A DNA stretch of 11,549 nucleotides from CBDULQ01 sp965368115 (GTDB taxonomy: Bacteria; Pseudomonadota; Gammaproteobacteria; SZUA-229): positions 1 through 11,549 of the forward strand of contig CBDULQ010000113.1 of NCBI GenBank assembly GCA_965368115.1. The letters are read 5' to 3'. Shown here piece by piece: positions 1 through 7,321 of the stretch (position 1 is the first letter of the stretch; the number at the start of each line of letters is the position of its first letter). The translations under genes and the position numbers were made by a program. The notes beneath the pieces were generated by a model. It had not been told where the DNA came from. It searched no databases and saw nothing but the letters and a program-made list of their open reading frames with translations.

Positions 1-1
1 G

Positions 2-670
2 GTGAGTGTCATGGATACAGCATTATTATTCTGGGCAAAAGGTACCGGGCTACAACTGGCCACTCTCATCATGTTCATCGGGCTGACGGTGCGGGTGGCG
101 CAAATTCTCGCTTTACGTCGACCGCCGGATTATTCGGAAGCGAAAAACAACAACCCGGGCGCGTTCGGTGTGAAAACCATCTTTCGCCGTTTTCTACCGC
201 CGCAGGGTATGATGAAACGAAACGCTTTTGTCTATGTTTCCGGTTATATTTTTCATATCGGCTTTTTCGTGGTGCTGCTGTTCTTCATCCCGCACATCGA
301 AATGTTCAAGGACGGTTTCGGCATCAGCTGGCCGGGTTTGCGCACTTCATTCATCGATGCCATTACCGTGATCACCATGCTGACCCTGATACTGGTGCTG
401 ATCAATCGCCTGCGCCATCCGGTGCAGCGGATGTTGTCGGGTTTCGAAGATTATCTCACCTGGACGCTGACGTTTCTGCCTTTGCTCACCGGCTATATGG
501 CTTACCATCACATGGCCTTGCAGTACGAATTGATGCTGGCGATTCATATCCTCAGTGTAGAGGCGCTGATGGTCGCGATTCCCTTCACCCGTCTCAGTCA
601 TATGGTCACCCTGTTCTTTGCACGCTGGTACAACGGGGTAATTGCAGGTCGTAAAGGAGTGCAGTCATGA
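2..670 (+). CDS. isp1: Isp1: haem-b membrane subunit of Isp-type [NiFe]-hydrogenase
   Basis: This is a polytopic membrane protein of 222 residues that resembles the NarI/HdrE/DsrM family of quinone-reactive b-type cytochromes. Hydrophobic segments lie at about residues 15-38, 74-97, 117-135, 151-168 and 176-196. Candidate haem-ligand histidines include H85 in a GYIFHIGF context, H182 and H200. It precedes an HdrD/DsrK-like gene (ATGA overlap at 667-670) and a NiFe large subunit, which is the isp1-isp2-hynL order known from Thiocapsa roseopersicina. By that analogy it should pass electrons between the Isp2 iron-sulfur protein and the quinone pool. The start is uncertain: GTG at 2 and ATG at 11 are both possible, and the ribosome site, or even a longer N-terminus, would lie outside the window. 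Identity rests on membrane topology plus context. Confidence 0.88.
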   Translation: MSVMDTALLFWAKGTGLQLATLIMFIGLTVRVAQILALRRPPDYSEAKNNNPGAFGVKTIFRRFLPPQGMMKRNAFVYVSGYIFHIGFFVVLLFFIPHIEMFKDGFGISWPGLRTSFIDAITVITMLTLILVLINRLRHPVQRMLSGFEDYLTWTLTFLPLLTGYMAYHHMALQYELMLAIHILSVEALMVAIPFTRLSHMVTLFFARWYNGVIAGRKGVQS

Positions 671-1929
671 GCGAAGCAGTCGAACGTGCAACCAATGCCT
701 TCGTTGAACAGATCGACGGTCCGGTGGTTTCTTTCTTCGAAAGTTGTGTGCATTGCGGCCTCTGTGCCGATGCCTGTCTGTTCTATACTGAAACCGGCGA
801 TCCGCAGTACACGCCGATCCATAAACTGGAGCCGATGAAGAAAGTCTGGAAGCAGCATTACACCTTCTGGGGACGGCTGCTGCATGGTCTCGGTCTGACC
901 CGGCCCCTGAGCGAAGCCGACCTGGAAAACTGGGAAACACTGCTTTACGACAGTTGTACCCTGTGCGGTCGCTGTTCGATGGTGTGTCCGGTCGGTAACG
1001 ACATCGCTTACATGGTGCGTAAATCCAAAGAAGCTATGGTGGCTGCCGGTTATTCGCCGCCGACGTTAAAAGAAGCCACGCTACGTTCGATACGTCTCGG
1101 CAGTCCGATGGGTATCAGTATGGATGTGTTCAAGAAACAGCTCGGCCACGCCGAGCAAAGCTGTGGTCTGCCGATTCCACTGGACGTGAAAGGCGCCGAC
1201 TATCTGGTTATGCTGTCATCCAGCGAGGTGCTGGCTTATCCGGAAATTATCGAAGCACTGGCTGTTATTTTTAAGGAAGCCAATGTGAGCTGGACTTTCA
1301 GTTCTGAAAATTTCGAAGCCACTAACAGCGGTTTGCAAATCGGTTCTGCGGACATCGAACGCCAGCTGGTGTTGCGTATTGTGGAAGCTGCCGAGAAACT
1401 GGAAGTCAAGAATGTCATCAGCCCGGAATGTGGACACGCTTACACGGCGGTACGTTTCGATGGCCCTAACCTGATTGGTCGACCTTACAAGTTCAAGGTG
1501 CTGCATATTGTCGAGTTGCTCGACCAGTTGCGTGCGGAAGGCCGATTGAAAATCAGCGACAAGATCGATACCGCGCTGACTTATCATGATCCCTGCCAGA
1601 TTGCGCGACGCGGTGGTGTCATCAATGAGCCGCGTAATCTGCTTGGTATGGTGGCCAGTGATTTCCGCGAGATGGAAGAGCACAGCGACATGAACTGGTG
1701 CTGTGGCGGTGGCGGCGGTGTCAGCGCCAACGAGCGTGCTCATGAACTGATGCATAAAGTGTTCAGTAAAAAGAAATCACAAATACAGAGTCTTGGTGTG
1801 GATGCGCTGGTTACAGCCTGTTCCAACTGTCGTACGGTCATCGAAGAAGATCTGGAAGATAATGAAATGGATATCGAAGTACTGAGTCTGACCGAATTGC
1901 TCGCCGAGCATATTGAGAAGCAAGGATAA
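667..1929 (+). CDS. isp2: Isp2: HdrD/DsrK-like iron-sulfur protein of Isp-type hydrogenase
   Basis: A 420-residue soluble electron carrier related to heterodisulfide reductase subunit D and DsrK. Two 4Fe-4S ferredoxin motifs are visible: C27, C30, C33, C37 and C97, C100, C103, C107. Two CCG-type domains follow. The first (about 180-290) is degenerate, keeping a single cysteine (C255 in an ECGH motif). The second is complete, with C310, the pair C345-C346 before a glycine run, and C385/C388, a set that could hold a noncubane cluster as in HdrB/HdrD. The ATG overlaps the isp1 stop, and a GGAG sits about 9 nt upstream near 656, so the start is well supported. Known Isp-type hydrogenases use this subunit to link the HynSL dimer to Isp1. 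No signal peptide is seen, so it should face the cytoplasm. Confidence 0.92.
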   Translation: MSEAVERATNAFVEQIDGPVVSFFESCVHCGLCADACLFYTETGDPQYTPIHKLEPMKKVWKQHYTFWGRLLHGLGLTRPLSEADLENWETLLYDSCTLCGRCSMVCPVGNDIAYMVRKSKEAMVAAGYSPPTLKEATLRSIRLGSPMGISMDVFKKQLGHAEQSCGLPIPLDVKGADYLVMLSSSEVLAYPEIIEALAVIFKEANVSWTFSSENFEATNSGLQIGSADIERQLVLRIVEAAEKLEVKNVISPECGHAYTAVRFDGPNLIGRPYKFKVLHIVELLDQLRAEGRLKISDKIDTALTYHDPCQIARRGGVINEPRNLLGMVASDFREMEEHSDMNWCCGGGGGVSANERAHELMHKVFSKKKSQIQSLGVDALVTACSNCRTVIEEDLEDNEMDIEVLSLTELLAEHIEKQG

Positions 1930-1933
1930 GAAT

Positions 1934-3685
1934 ATGTCTAAACGTGTCGTTGTTGATCCGATTACTCGTATCGAAGGGCATCTGCGCATCGAAGCGGAGG
2001 TGGATGATCAGGGTAGTATTAAACGTGCATCCAGTTCGGGGACCATGGTGCGAGGCATCGAGCTGATTCTCAAGGGACGCGATCCACGTGATGCCTGGGC
2101 CTTCGCGCAACGTATCTGTGGTGTATGTACGCTGGTGCATGGTATCGCCTCGGTACGCTCGGTCGAAGATGCACTGGATTATAAAATTCCACCCAATGCA
2201 CAGCTGATTCGCAACCTGATGATTGCCGCCCAGTATGTGCACGATCATGTGATGCATTTTTATCACCTGCATGCACTGGACTGGGTGGATGTGGTGTCGG
2301 CGCTCAAGGCTGACCCGAAAGCCACTTCGGAACTGGCACAATCGATCAGCAAGCACGCCAATTCATCACCGGGCTACTTTGCCGATGTGCAGAAACGTGT
2401 GAAAGACCTGGTGGAGTCCGGTCAGCTTGGTATCTTCGCAAACGGCTACTGGGGGCATCCGGCGTACAAGCTGCCGCCGGAAGCCAACCTGATGGCGGTC
2501 GCGCATTACCTGGAAGCGCTGCAATGGCAGCGTGACGTAGCACGACTGCATACCATCTTCGGTGGCAAAAATCCGCATCCCAATTTTCTGGTGGGCGGTG
2601 CACCATCGGCAATCAGTGTCGATGTGGGCGCGACCGGGGGTATTTCCGGTGCAACTGCGGTTAATATGAACGGCCTGATCGAAGTGCAGAATATCATCAG
2701 CAAGATGCAGAAATTTGTCGACGATGTGTATCTGCCGGATACCCTGGCCATCGCCAGTTTTTATAAAGACTGGTTCCAGCGTGGCGAAGGTGTCGGCAAT
2801 TTCCTCACCTACGGTGACTTCCCCGAGGGTGACGACATGGACGACATCAACAGCTTCATGATTCCGCGCGGTGTTATTCTGAATCGCGACCTGTCTGTCA
2901 TTCATCCGCTGGATCTGAACGACCCTGAACAGATTCAGGAGTTCGTCGCCCATTCCTGGTATGACTATGACGACGGCAAAGATGTCGGCCTGCATCCGTA
3001 TGACGGCGAAACCAATCTCGACTACACCGGGCCCAAGCCGCCTTACGAACATCTCGATGTGGATGCCAGTTACTCCTGGCTGAAGTCACCGCGCTGGCGC
3101 GGCAAGCCGATGGAAGTCGGACCACTGGCACGCGTGTTGATGTTGTATGCCAAAGGCCATGAACAGACGCGTGAACTGGCGGGTTATGCATTGAAGCAAC
3201 TGGATTTGCCGCTGGATGCACTGTATTCCACCATGGGACGCACTGCGGCGCGGACCCTGGAAACCAAAATCATTGCCGACAAGATGATGGGCTGGCATCA
3301 GCAGCTGCTGGCCAATATCAAGGCGGGTGATGTGCGTACCTTCAATGAAACACTGTGGGAGCCGTCCAGCTGGCCGGCCAAAGCCAAAGGCGTCGGTTAC
3401 ACCGAAGCGCCACGTGGTGCACTTGCTCACTGGTCGGTGATCAGTGACGAGAAACTGGAAAATTACCAGGCCGTGGTGCCCAGCACCTGGAACGCCGGTC
3501 CGCGTGATGCTGAAGGTCAGGCCGGGCCTTATGAAGCAGCCCTGCAGGATAATCATCAACTGTATGATGTGAATCAGCCGCTGGAAATTTTGCGTACCGT
3601 GCACAGCTTCGATCCCTGCATCGCCTGTGCTGTACACATGATCAATCCGGAAGGCGAGGAATTCCTGCAGGTGAAGGTGCGCTAG
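1934..3685 (+). CDS. hynL: [NiFe]-hydrogenase large (catalytic) subunit, Isp-type
   Basis: This is the catalytic subunit that oxidises or produces H2 at a Ni-Fe(CN)2CO site, 583 residues as a precursor. The N-terminal cysteine motif RICGVC gives C62 and C65, and the C-terminal DPCIACAVH motif gives C562 and C565, the four metal ligands. The early DPITRIEGH motif (E14) is also typical. A 15-residue tail after H568 should be removed by a HycI/HynD-type protease once nickel is in place. ATG at 1934 is chosen over an in-frame upstream start because translation from MSKRVVVDPITR matches the family and AAGGA lies 7 nt before it. It is the last gene of the operon, only 4 nt after isp2. Linkage to isp1 and isp2 places it in the Isp class (group 1e in the HydDB scheme). 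No hyp maturation genes are in the window. Confidence 0.97.
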   Translation: MSKRVVVDPITRIEGHLRIEAEVDDQGSIKRASSSGTMVRGIELILKGRDPRDAWAFAQRICGVCTLVHGIASVRSVEDALDYKIPPNAQLIRNLMIAAQYVHDHVMHFYHLHALDWVDVVSALKADPKATSELAQSISKHANSSPGYFADVQKRVKDLVESGQLGIFANGYWGHPAYKLPPEANLMAVAHYLEALQWQRDVARLHTIFGGKNPHPNFLVGGAPSAISVDVGATGGISGATAVNMNGLIEVQNIISKMQKFVDDVYLPDTLAIASFYKDWFQRGEGVGNFLTYGDFPEGDDMDDINSFMIPRGVILNRDLSVIHPLDLNDPEQIQEFVAHSWYDYDDGKDVGLHPYDGETNLDYTGPKPPYEHLDVDASYSWLKSPRWRGKPMEVGPLARVLMLYAKGHEQTRELAGYALKQLDLPLDALYSTMGRTAARTLETKIIADKMMGWHQQLLANIKAGDVRTFNETLWEPSSWPAKAKGVGYTEAPRGALAHWSVISDEKLENYQAVVPSTWNAGPRDAEGQAGPYEAALQDNHQLYDVNQPLEILRTVHSFDPCIACAVHMINPEGEEFLQVKVR

Positions 3686-3731
3686 GAAAAGTGTCTGGAG
3701 ACTTCTGACCGATTTAGCGTTTATCCAGGTT

Positions 3732-4487
3732 CTATACCGGCATCAGCTTGTTGTAGTAGTAGCGTGCAGGTATTCGCAGACGCCGCTCCAGTGTGGTGAA
3801 GTCGATCTCATCGAAGCCGGGTGGTGTGTGATTGCAGGCCAGTAATACCCGATTGCTCTGTTCGACTTCGATGAGCTGGAGCTGGTCGCCGAAATGTTGT
3901 CGTGCTGCCTGCAGGCCCGGATACAGTTTGTAGTCGTCGCCGATGACATTAATGGTAATGCAGCCCTGATTGCCGAGTAGTTCGGGCAATCGAGCCAGTT
4001 GCGGTTCTATACCCACCGAGATGTCCTGTTCGCCGCGGGTCAGGAACAGGTCCACCAGTATCAGATCATATTGGCTGCTCACATCGTCTCGTTCGAGAAA
4101 TTCTTCCGCCGCGCAAAGATACAATGAGAGTCGTTTATCGTCGCTCGGCAAACCGAAAAACTGTTGCGCCACATAGGCCACCAGGGGGCGTAGTTCAACG
4201 GCATGAATATTGACGTTCTTGAAATGATGCAACAGAAACTTGGCGAGTGAACCACCGCCCAGACCAAGAATGAGTACATTTTGCGGAACCTGCCAGGCCA
4301 GAGAAGTGAGCATGGCCTGAGTGTACTTGTGCACCAGCAGATGGCGGTCGTGTAGAAACATGGTGGCCTGCTGGGTGGTGTTGCCGAAATGCAGGCTACG
4401 CATTTTGTTCTGCAACTCAATGACTTCGACAGGACCGTAATCGTCCTGTTCGCTAAATAGCAGGTGGCCGCCGTATCGGGTTTTCAT
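3732..4487 (-). CDS. Spermidine-synthase-fold (SAM-type Rossmann) protein of unknown reaction
   Basis: A 251-residue protein with the Rossmann core of spermidine synthases and related methyltransferases. The nucleotide loop is LILGLGGGS (about 72-80). An acidic residue at the end of strand 2 (E98) and a strand-3 CAAEEF segment follow, then YDLILVDLF (140-148). This resembles SpeE-like proteins often annotated 'spermidine synthase', but where true aminopropyltransferases carry a DSSDP-type active-site stretch after strand 4, this one has VDLFLTRG, so polyamine synthesis should not be assumed. No signal peptide or membrane segment is seen. It lies 62 nt downstream of the lipoprotein gene on the same strand and is convergent with hynL across 46 nt. 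No clear Shine-Dalgarno precedes the ATG. The fold is likely; the substrate is unknown. Confidence 0.8.
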   Translation of the reverse strand: MKTRYGGHLLFSEQDDYGPVEVIELQNKMRSLHFGNTTQQATMFLHDRHLLVHKYTQAMLTSLAWQVPQNVLILGLGGGSLAKFLLHHFKNVNIHAVELRPLVAYVAQQFFGLPSDDKRLSLYLCAAEEFLERDDVSSQYDLILVDLFLTRGEQDISVGIEPQLARLPELLGNQGCITINVIGDDYKLYPGLQAARQHFGDQLQLIEVEQSNRVLLACNHTPPGFDEIDFTTLERRLRIPARYYYNKLMPV

Positions 4488-4549
4488 CGTTCTGGGAGAA
4501 AGCTCAGAGTGGTCGTGAAGGATATGATAACTCTGCTGACAGAATAGTG

Positions 4550-5581
4550 TCAGTTGTTTGAAGTTTTTTCCAGCGTCTTGATTTTTGTGCTGACTTTTTT
4601 GCCACGTGCGATCAGTGAAGCGAGTTCTTCATTTTTCGGGTCGATCTTTAACAGGCCTTCCCAGATGCTGAGCGCTTCGTTTATTTTACCCAGGCTGTAC
4701 AGGGTCTTGCCACGTTCGATGCCGCTTTCGACTCGGCGCTTGATGTCGCGATCCAGTTTCGTCTTCAGTTCACGGGCCTGTTTGTTGTTACTGTCCAGCT
4801 TGAGCAGGGTTTCCAGGTGACTGCCGGCTTTGGCAAAGTCGCCACTGTCGTAGGCCTTTTCATAGGCTTCAAGTAATTCGTTGCTACGTCGTTTGTCGTC
4901 GATGTTCTTACGCGTGCGCACGATGCTGGCGAGCATTTTCTTCTTTTCCGCGGTAGGCACCAGACTATTGGACAGGTCGATACATTCTTCGGCAAGCACG
5001 TAGTTGCGGCTATCCAGCGAATATTCGCCATATTCCATCAGCTCGGCGGCGACATCCTGTTTTTCCTTGTGATAACGATTGATGTCGTATCGAGCGCCAT
5101 AATCGTCCGGGATGAGTTTTTCCAGTTTCTGGTAAATGCTTTGATACTGCACCAGTGCGCGACCTCTGCGCAGCATCATGTCCTTACGCAGTTCCTTGAC
5201 CTGGGAGTCGCGCTCATCGATAAGACTGGTTTTGCGTTTGATGAGTGTCGGGTCATCAGGCACTTTAGCCTGGGCCTCGGTATAAAGATCGATAGCCTGT
5301 TGCCACTGCTGGTCGGCAACCAGTTTGTCGGCCTTGCTGGTGACATTTTCGATATAGGCTTTTCTGGCTGCCGTTAATGCCGGCTTACGGTCCTTGATTT
5401 TCTGGTAGTCAGGATGACTGGTCGACAGGTATTTCAGTGTGGATTCGATTTTGCCGTATTCGTTTTCCACTAGCCAGCTGTCGATCTGTTCGTTCAGGTT
5501 GTCGCGATGCGCATAGAATTGCGAACAGCCATAGAGCTGAGACGCAAGCAGAAGGGTAACGAGAAGCAACCTGGTTTTCAT
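4550..5581 (-). CDS. Lipoprotein with TPR-like helical repeats
   Basis: A 343-residue predicted lipoprotein. A charged start (MKTR), a hydrophobic stretch and a lipobox LYGC put the acylated cysteine at C19, followed by S20, which would favour the outer membrane in proteobacteria. The rest is highly charged and almost wholly helical. TPR-like helix pairs are readable around 88-110, 241-265 and 293-317 (patterns such as INEALSIWEGLLKIDP), with long lysine- and arginine-rich helices between. Such repeats normally bind other proteins, and no enzyme motif is present. Its ATG overlaps the stop codon of the cyclase gene by 4 nt (5578-5581), so translation is probably coupled and the two products may act together. 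I do not recognise a named family. Confidence 0.85.
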   Translation of the reverse strand: MKTRLLLVTLLLASQLYGCSQFYAHRDNLNEQIDSWLVENEYGKIESTLKYLSTSHPDYQKIKDRKPALTAARKAYIENVTSKADKLVADQQWQQAIDLYTEAQAKVPDDPTLIKRKTSLIDERDSQVKELRKDMMLRRGRALVQYQSIYQKLEKLIPDDYGARYDINRYHKEKQDVAAELMEYGEYSLDSRNYVLAEECIDLSNSLVPTAEKKKMLASIVRTRKNIDDKRRSNELLEAYEKAYDSGDFAKAGSHLETLLKLDSNNKQARELKTKLDRDIKRRVESGIERGKTLYSLGKINEALSIWEGLLKIDPKNEELASLIARGKKVSTKIKTLEKTSNN

Positions 5582-7101
5582 GCGGCAGAATATTCAGACA
5601 GGATGTCGTCGATAAATGCATCCATTTCACGGACATAAGCCGGTGCAATGTCGTCCACTAGGTAAGTGGATACGGGTTGCTGTTTACCGCGTACGCGGAT
5701 GGTTTCATGCTGATGGGCGACGATGCGTTCTTTAATGCCGGGGCGTTGATAAAGTTCTTCCATGATCACAATCTGGTCTGCTCCGGCGGCAGAGGACAAG
5801 CGTGATGCCAGATTCACCGGATCACCGATGACCGTGTATTCCATGCGGTCGGCGGAGCCCAGGTTGCCCGCGACGACATTGCCGGTGTTTATACCCATGC
5901 GAAAACGCACCGGCAACTGGCCTTTTTTGAGGCGTAGAGAATTGAGTTTGCTGACCAGCTTTCTGATCATGACCGCACAGGCGATGGTATGAAAGCTGTG
6001 GTCGGAATCCTGTTCCGGAACACCGAACACGACCATGGCGCAGTCACCCATGAATTTATCGATATGTCCATGATAATGCTGACTGATGATGGAGATGTAG
6101 GAGAAATATTCATTCAGTAAACTGGCCACCTGTTTCGGCGGCATGTTTTCCGACATGCTGGTAAAACCAACGATGTCTGCAAACAATACCGAAGCGCTGA
6201 CATGTTTGCCGCCCAGTTCCACGTCATCCAGATTTTCCATGATCTGTTTGGCGACACTGTGAGAAACATAGCGGGAGAACACGTTTTCCACCTGTGATTT
6301 TCTCAGCAGTCCCTCGGCCATCTGGTTAAATGCGGTGGATAGTTCGCCGATCTCGTCATTGCGGCGGTCGTTAAGCCGGTAATGAAAATCGCCGTCGCCG
6401 ATGGCCTTGGCGGCGAGCACAAGGTTGTAGATCGGCTTGGACAGGTGTTTACTCATAATAAATGCCAGCAGTATGGCAACCATCGTCATCAGCACCATGG
6501 TGAACATAATCACCTGTTTCGCTTCATGCAGTGATTTAAGCATGGCATTTTTACTGAAACTGACAATGGCATGACCGGCTAACAAATCGTTGAACACCAC
6601 CGGTGCGATGAAGGTGACCAGTTCATGCCCATCCTGGTTGCGGATGGTCCAGCCCCAGTCGAAGGAAATGACGCGATCCGCATGGTCGGCTTTTTTCAGC
6701 TGGTAGTTCACCGTGTTCTGTCCGGCGACCCGACCGCCCTTGGCCATGACGACGCCCTGTTCGGAAATGATCATGGCGCCGAGGATGTTGTCTTCATCGA
6801 TCAGGTTGTTGATCAGCGTCTGCAGGCTCAGGGTGTCGTCCGCCAGGACCATCTCCTTGGCGCTGTTGGCGAGCTGGACCGAAATCGTGGTGCCCATGGT
6901 TTCGACCTGCTGGGACATCAGCGCTTTCTGGTTTTCCAGAATACTGAAGCCAATCACGCCCATACCGGCAATAATGAGTAGGGTAATTGCCAGTGCCAGC
7001 TTGATGGCTATGGGTATCCGTCGGGGCAGCCAGCCCCAGAGTCGACGGTGCAGGCCTCGGGTTGAGGGCGAGGTCTGCTTGTTAGCTTGATCTGAGCTCA
7101 T
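5578..7101 (-). CDS. Membrane-bound class III adenylate cyclase with HAMP domain
   Basis: A 507-residue sensor cyclase that should make cAMP. The order is a short cytoplasmic N-terminus, TM1 (about 32-54), an extracytoplasmic sensor region (about 55-195), TM2 (about 197-216), HAMP (217-266) and a class III cyclase domain (about 300-445). Catalytic features are intact: metal-binding D309 (FADIVGFT) and D353, K349 in DKFMGD and D427 in IGDPVN, which specify adenine, and N430 and R434 for the transition state. K plus D rather than E plus C argues against a guanylate cyclase. The ATG at 7101 (MSSDQANK) is preferred. An in-frame start at 7248 would add 49 unlikely residues and run through a dyad-rich intergenic region. 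The ribosome site is weak (GGA about 5 nt upstream). The sensed signal is unknown. Confidence 0.93.
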   Translation of the reverse strand: MSSDQANKQTSPSTRGLHRRLWGWLPRRIPIAIKLALAITLLIIAGMGVIGFSILENQKALMSQQVETMGTTISVQLANSAKEMVLADDTLSLQTLINNLIDEDNILGAMIISEQGVVMAKGGRVAGQNTVNYQLKKADHADRVISFDWGWTIRNQDGHELVTFIAPVVFNDLLAGHAIVSFSKNAMLKSLHEAKQVIMFTMVLMTMVAILLAFIMSKHLSKPIYNLVLAAKAIGDGDFHYRLNDRRNDEIGELSTAFNQMAEGLLRKSQVENVFSRYVSHSVAKQIMENLDDVELGGKHVSASVLFADIVGFTSMSENMPPKQVASLLNEYFSYISIISQHYHGHIDKFMGDCAMVVFGVPEQDSDHSFHTIACAVMIRKLVSKLNSLRLKKGQLPVRFRMGINTGNVVAGNLGSADRMEYTVIGDPVNLASRLSSAAGADQIVIMEELYQRPGIKERIVAHQHETIRVRGKQQPVSTYLVDDIAPAYVREMDAFIDDILSEYSAA

Positions 7102-7221
7102 GTATCCAGCGGTGTTATAGGGTGGAGGAATAATAACATGACTGTCCTGTCCGAGTTGACAGGCCACAGTCACTGTGACGCATCGCGCATCACGGAATAA
7201 TTCTAGTAGACACCCGTTATT

Positions 7222-7248
7222 ATGGTCATCGAGGACCGATAGGACCAT
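7222..7248. repeat. Imperfect inverted repeat (hairpin-capable)
   Basis: Arms ATGGTC plus ATCG pair with CGAT plus GACCAT around the 5-nt loop AGGAC, with a 2-nt AG bulge on the right side. This gives about 10 base pairs. There is no T-run on either side, so it is not a typical terminator. It could be an operator, or a leader structure if a transcript starts upstream of it. Confidence 0.5.
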
Positions 7249-7308
7249 GGCGCCGTGTTAATGTTCGCCGAATCAATTGCTGTCATAATACGGGCTGAAA
7301 AAAATCCT

Positions 7309-7314
7309 TATAAA
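7309..7314 (+). promoter_or_regulatory. Candidate -10 box giving a leaderless ABC mRNA
   Basis: The hexamer TATAAA ends 7 nt before the ATG at 7322. A sigma-70 type start 7-8 nt downstream of this box would fall on or next to the A of that ATG. No Shine-Dalgarno is present between 7295 and 7321, which fits a leaderless transcript. No good -35 hexamer lies 16-18 nt upstream, so the call is weak. Confidence 0.3.
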
Positions 7315-7321
7315 TCAATCT

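Larger units (their letters stand above)
7102..7321. promoter_or_regulatory. Divergent intergenic control region
   Basis: These 220 bases separate the cyclase gene (leftward) from the ABC exporter genes (rightward) and must hold promoters for both. Visible structure includes the dyad CCTGTC-N6-GACAGG (7146-7163) and, next to it, CACAGT-C-ACTGTG (7165-7177), which overlaps GTCAC-T-GTGAC (7169-7179). A longer inverted repeat lies at 7222-7248. No well-spaced consensus -35/-10 pair is convincing in either direction. The half-sites do not have the TGTGA-N6-TCACA layout of Crp. Operator function is inferred from position and symmetry only. Confidence 0.45.

Noticed and set aside
1216..1755. 179-codon minus-strand open frame inside isp2
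   Set aside because: It is antisense to a gene with intact cysteine motifs and is explained by codon bias of the real frame.
3686..3731. Possible terminator between hynL and the convergent spermidine-synthase-fold gene
   Set aside because: Only a near-palindrome (GTCTGGAGAC) with too small a loop is present, and there is no T run.
4536..4553. CTGACA-GAATAG-TGTCAG hairpin at the end of the lipoprotein gene
   Set aside because: The stem is only 6 bp, overlaps the stop codon, and on the gene's own strand is not followed by a T run. The T-rich side is on the strand with no gene ending there.
7156..7161. TTGACA as a -35 box on the + strand
   Set aside because: No -10-like hexamer lies 16-18 nt downstream; the bases are better explained as part of the CCTGTC-N6-GACAGG dyad.
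7102..7248. N-terminal extension of the cyclase to a start at 7248
   Set aside because: The added residues look non-coding, cross two dyads, and the 7101 ATG leaves a normal short cytoplasmic N-terminus before TM1.
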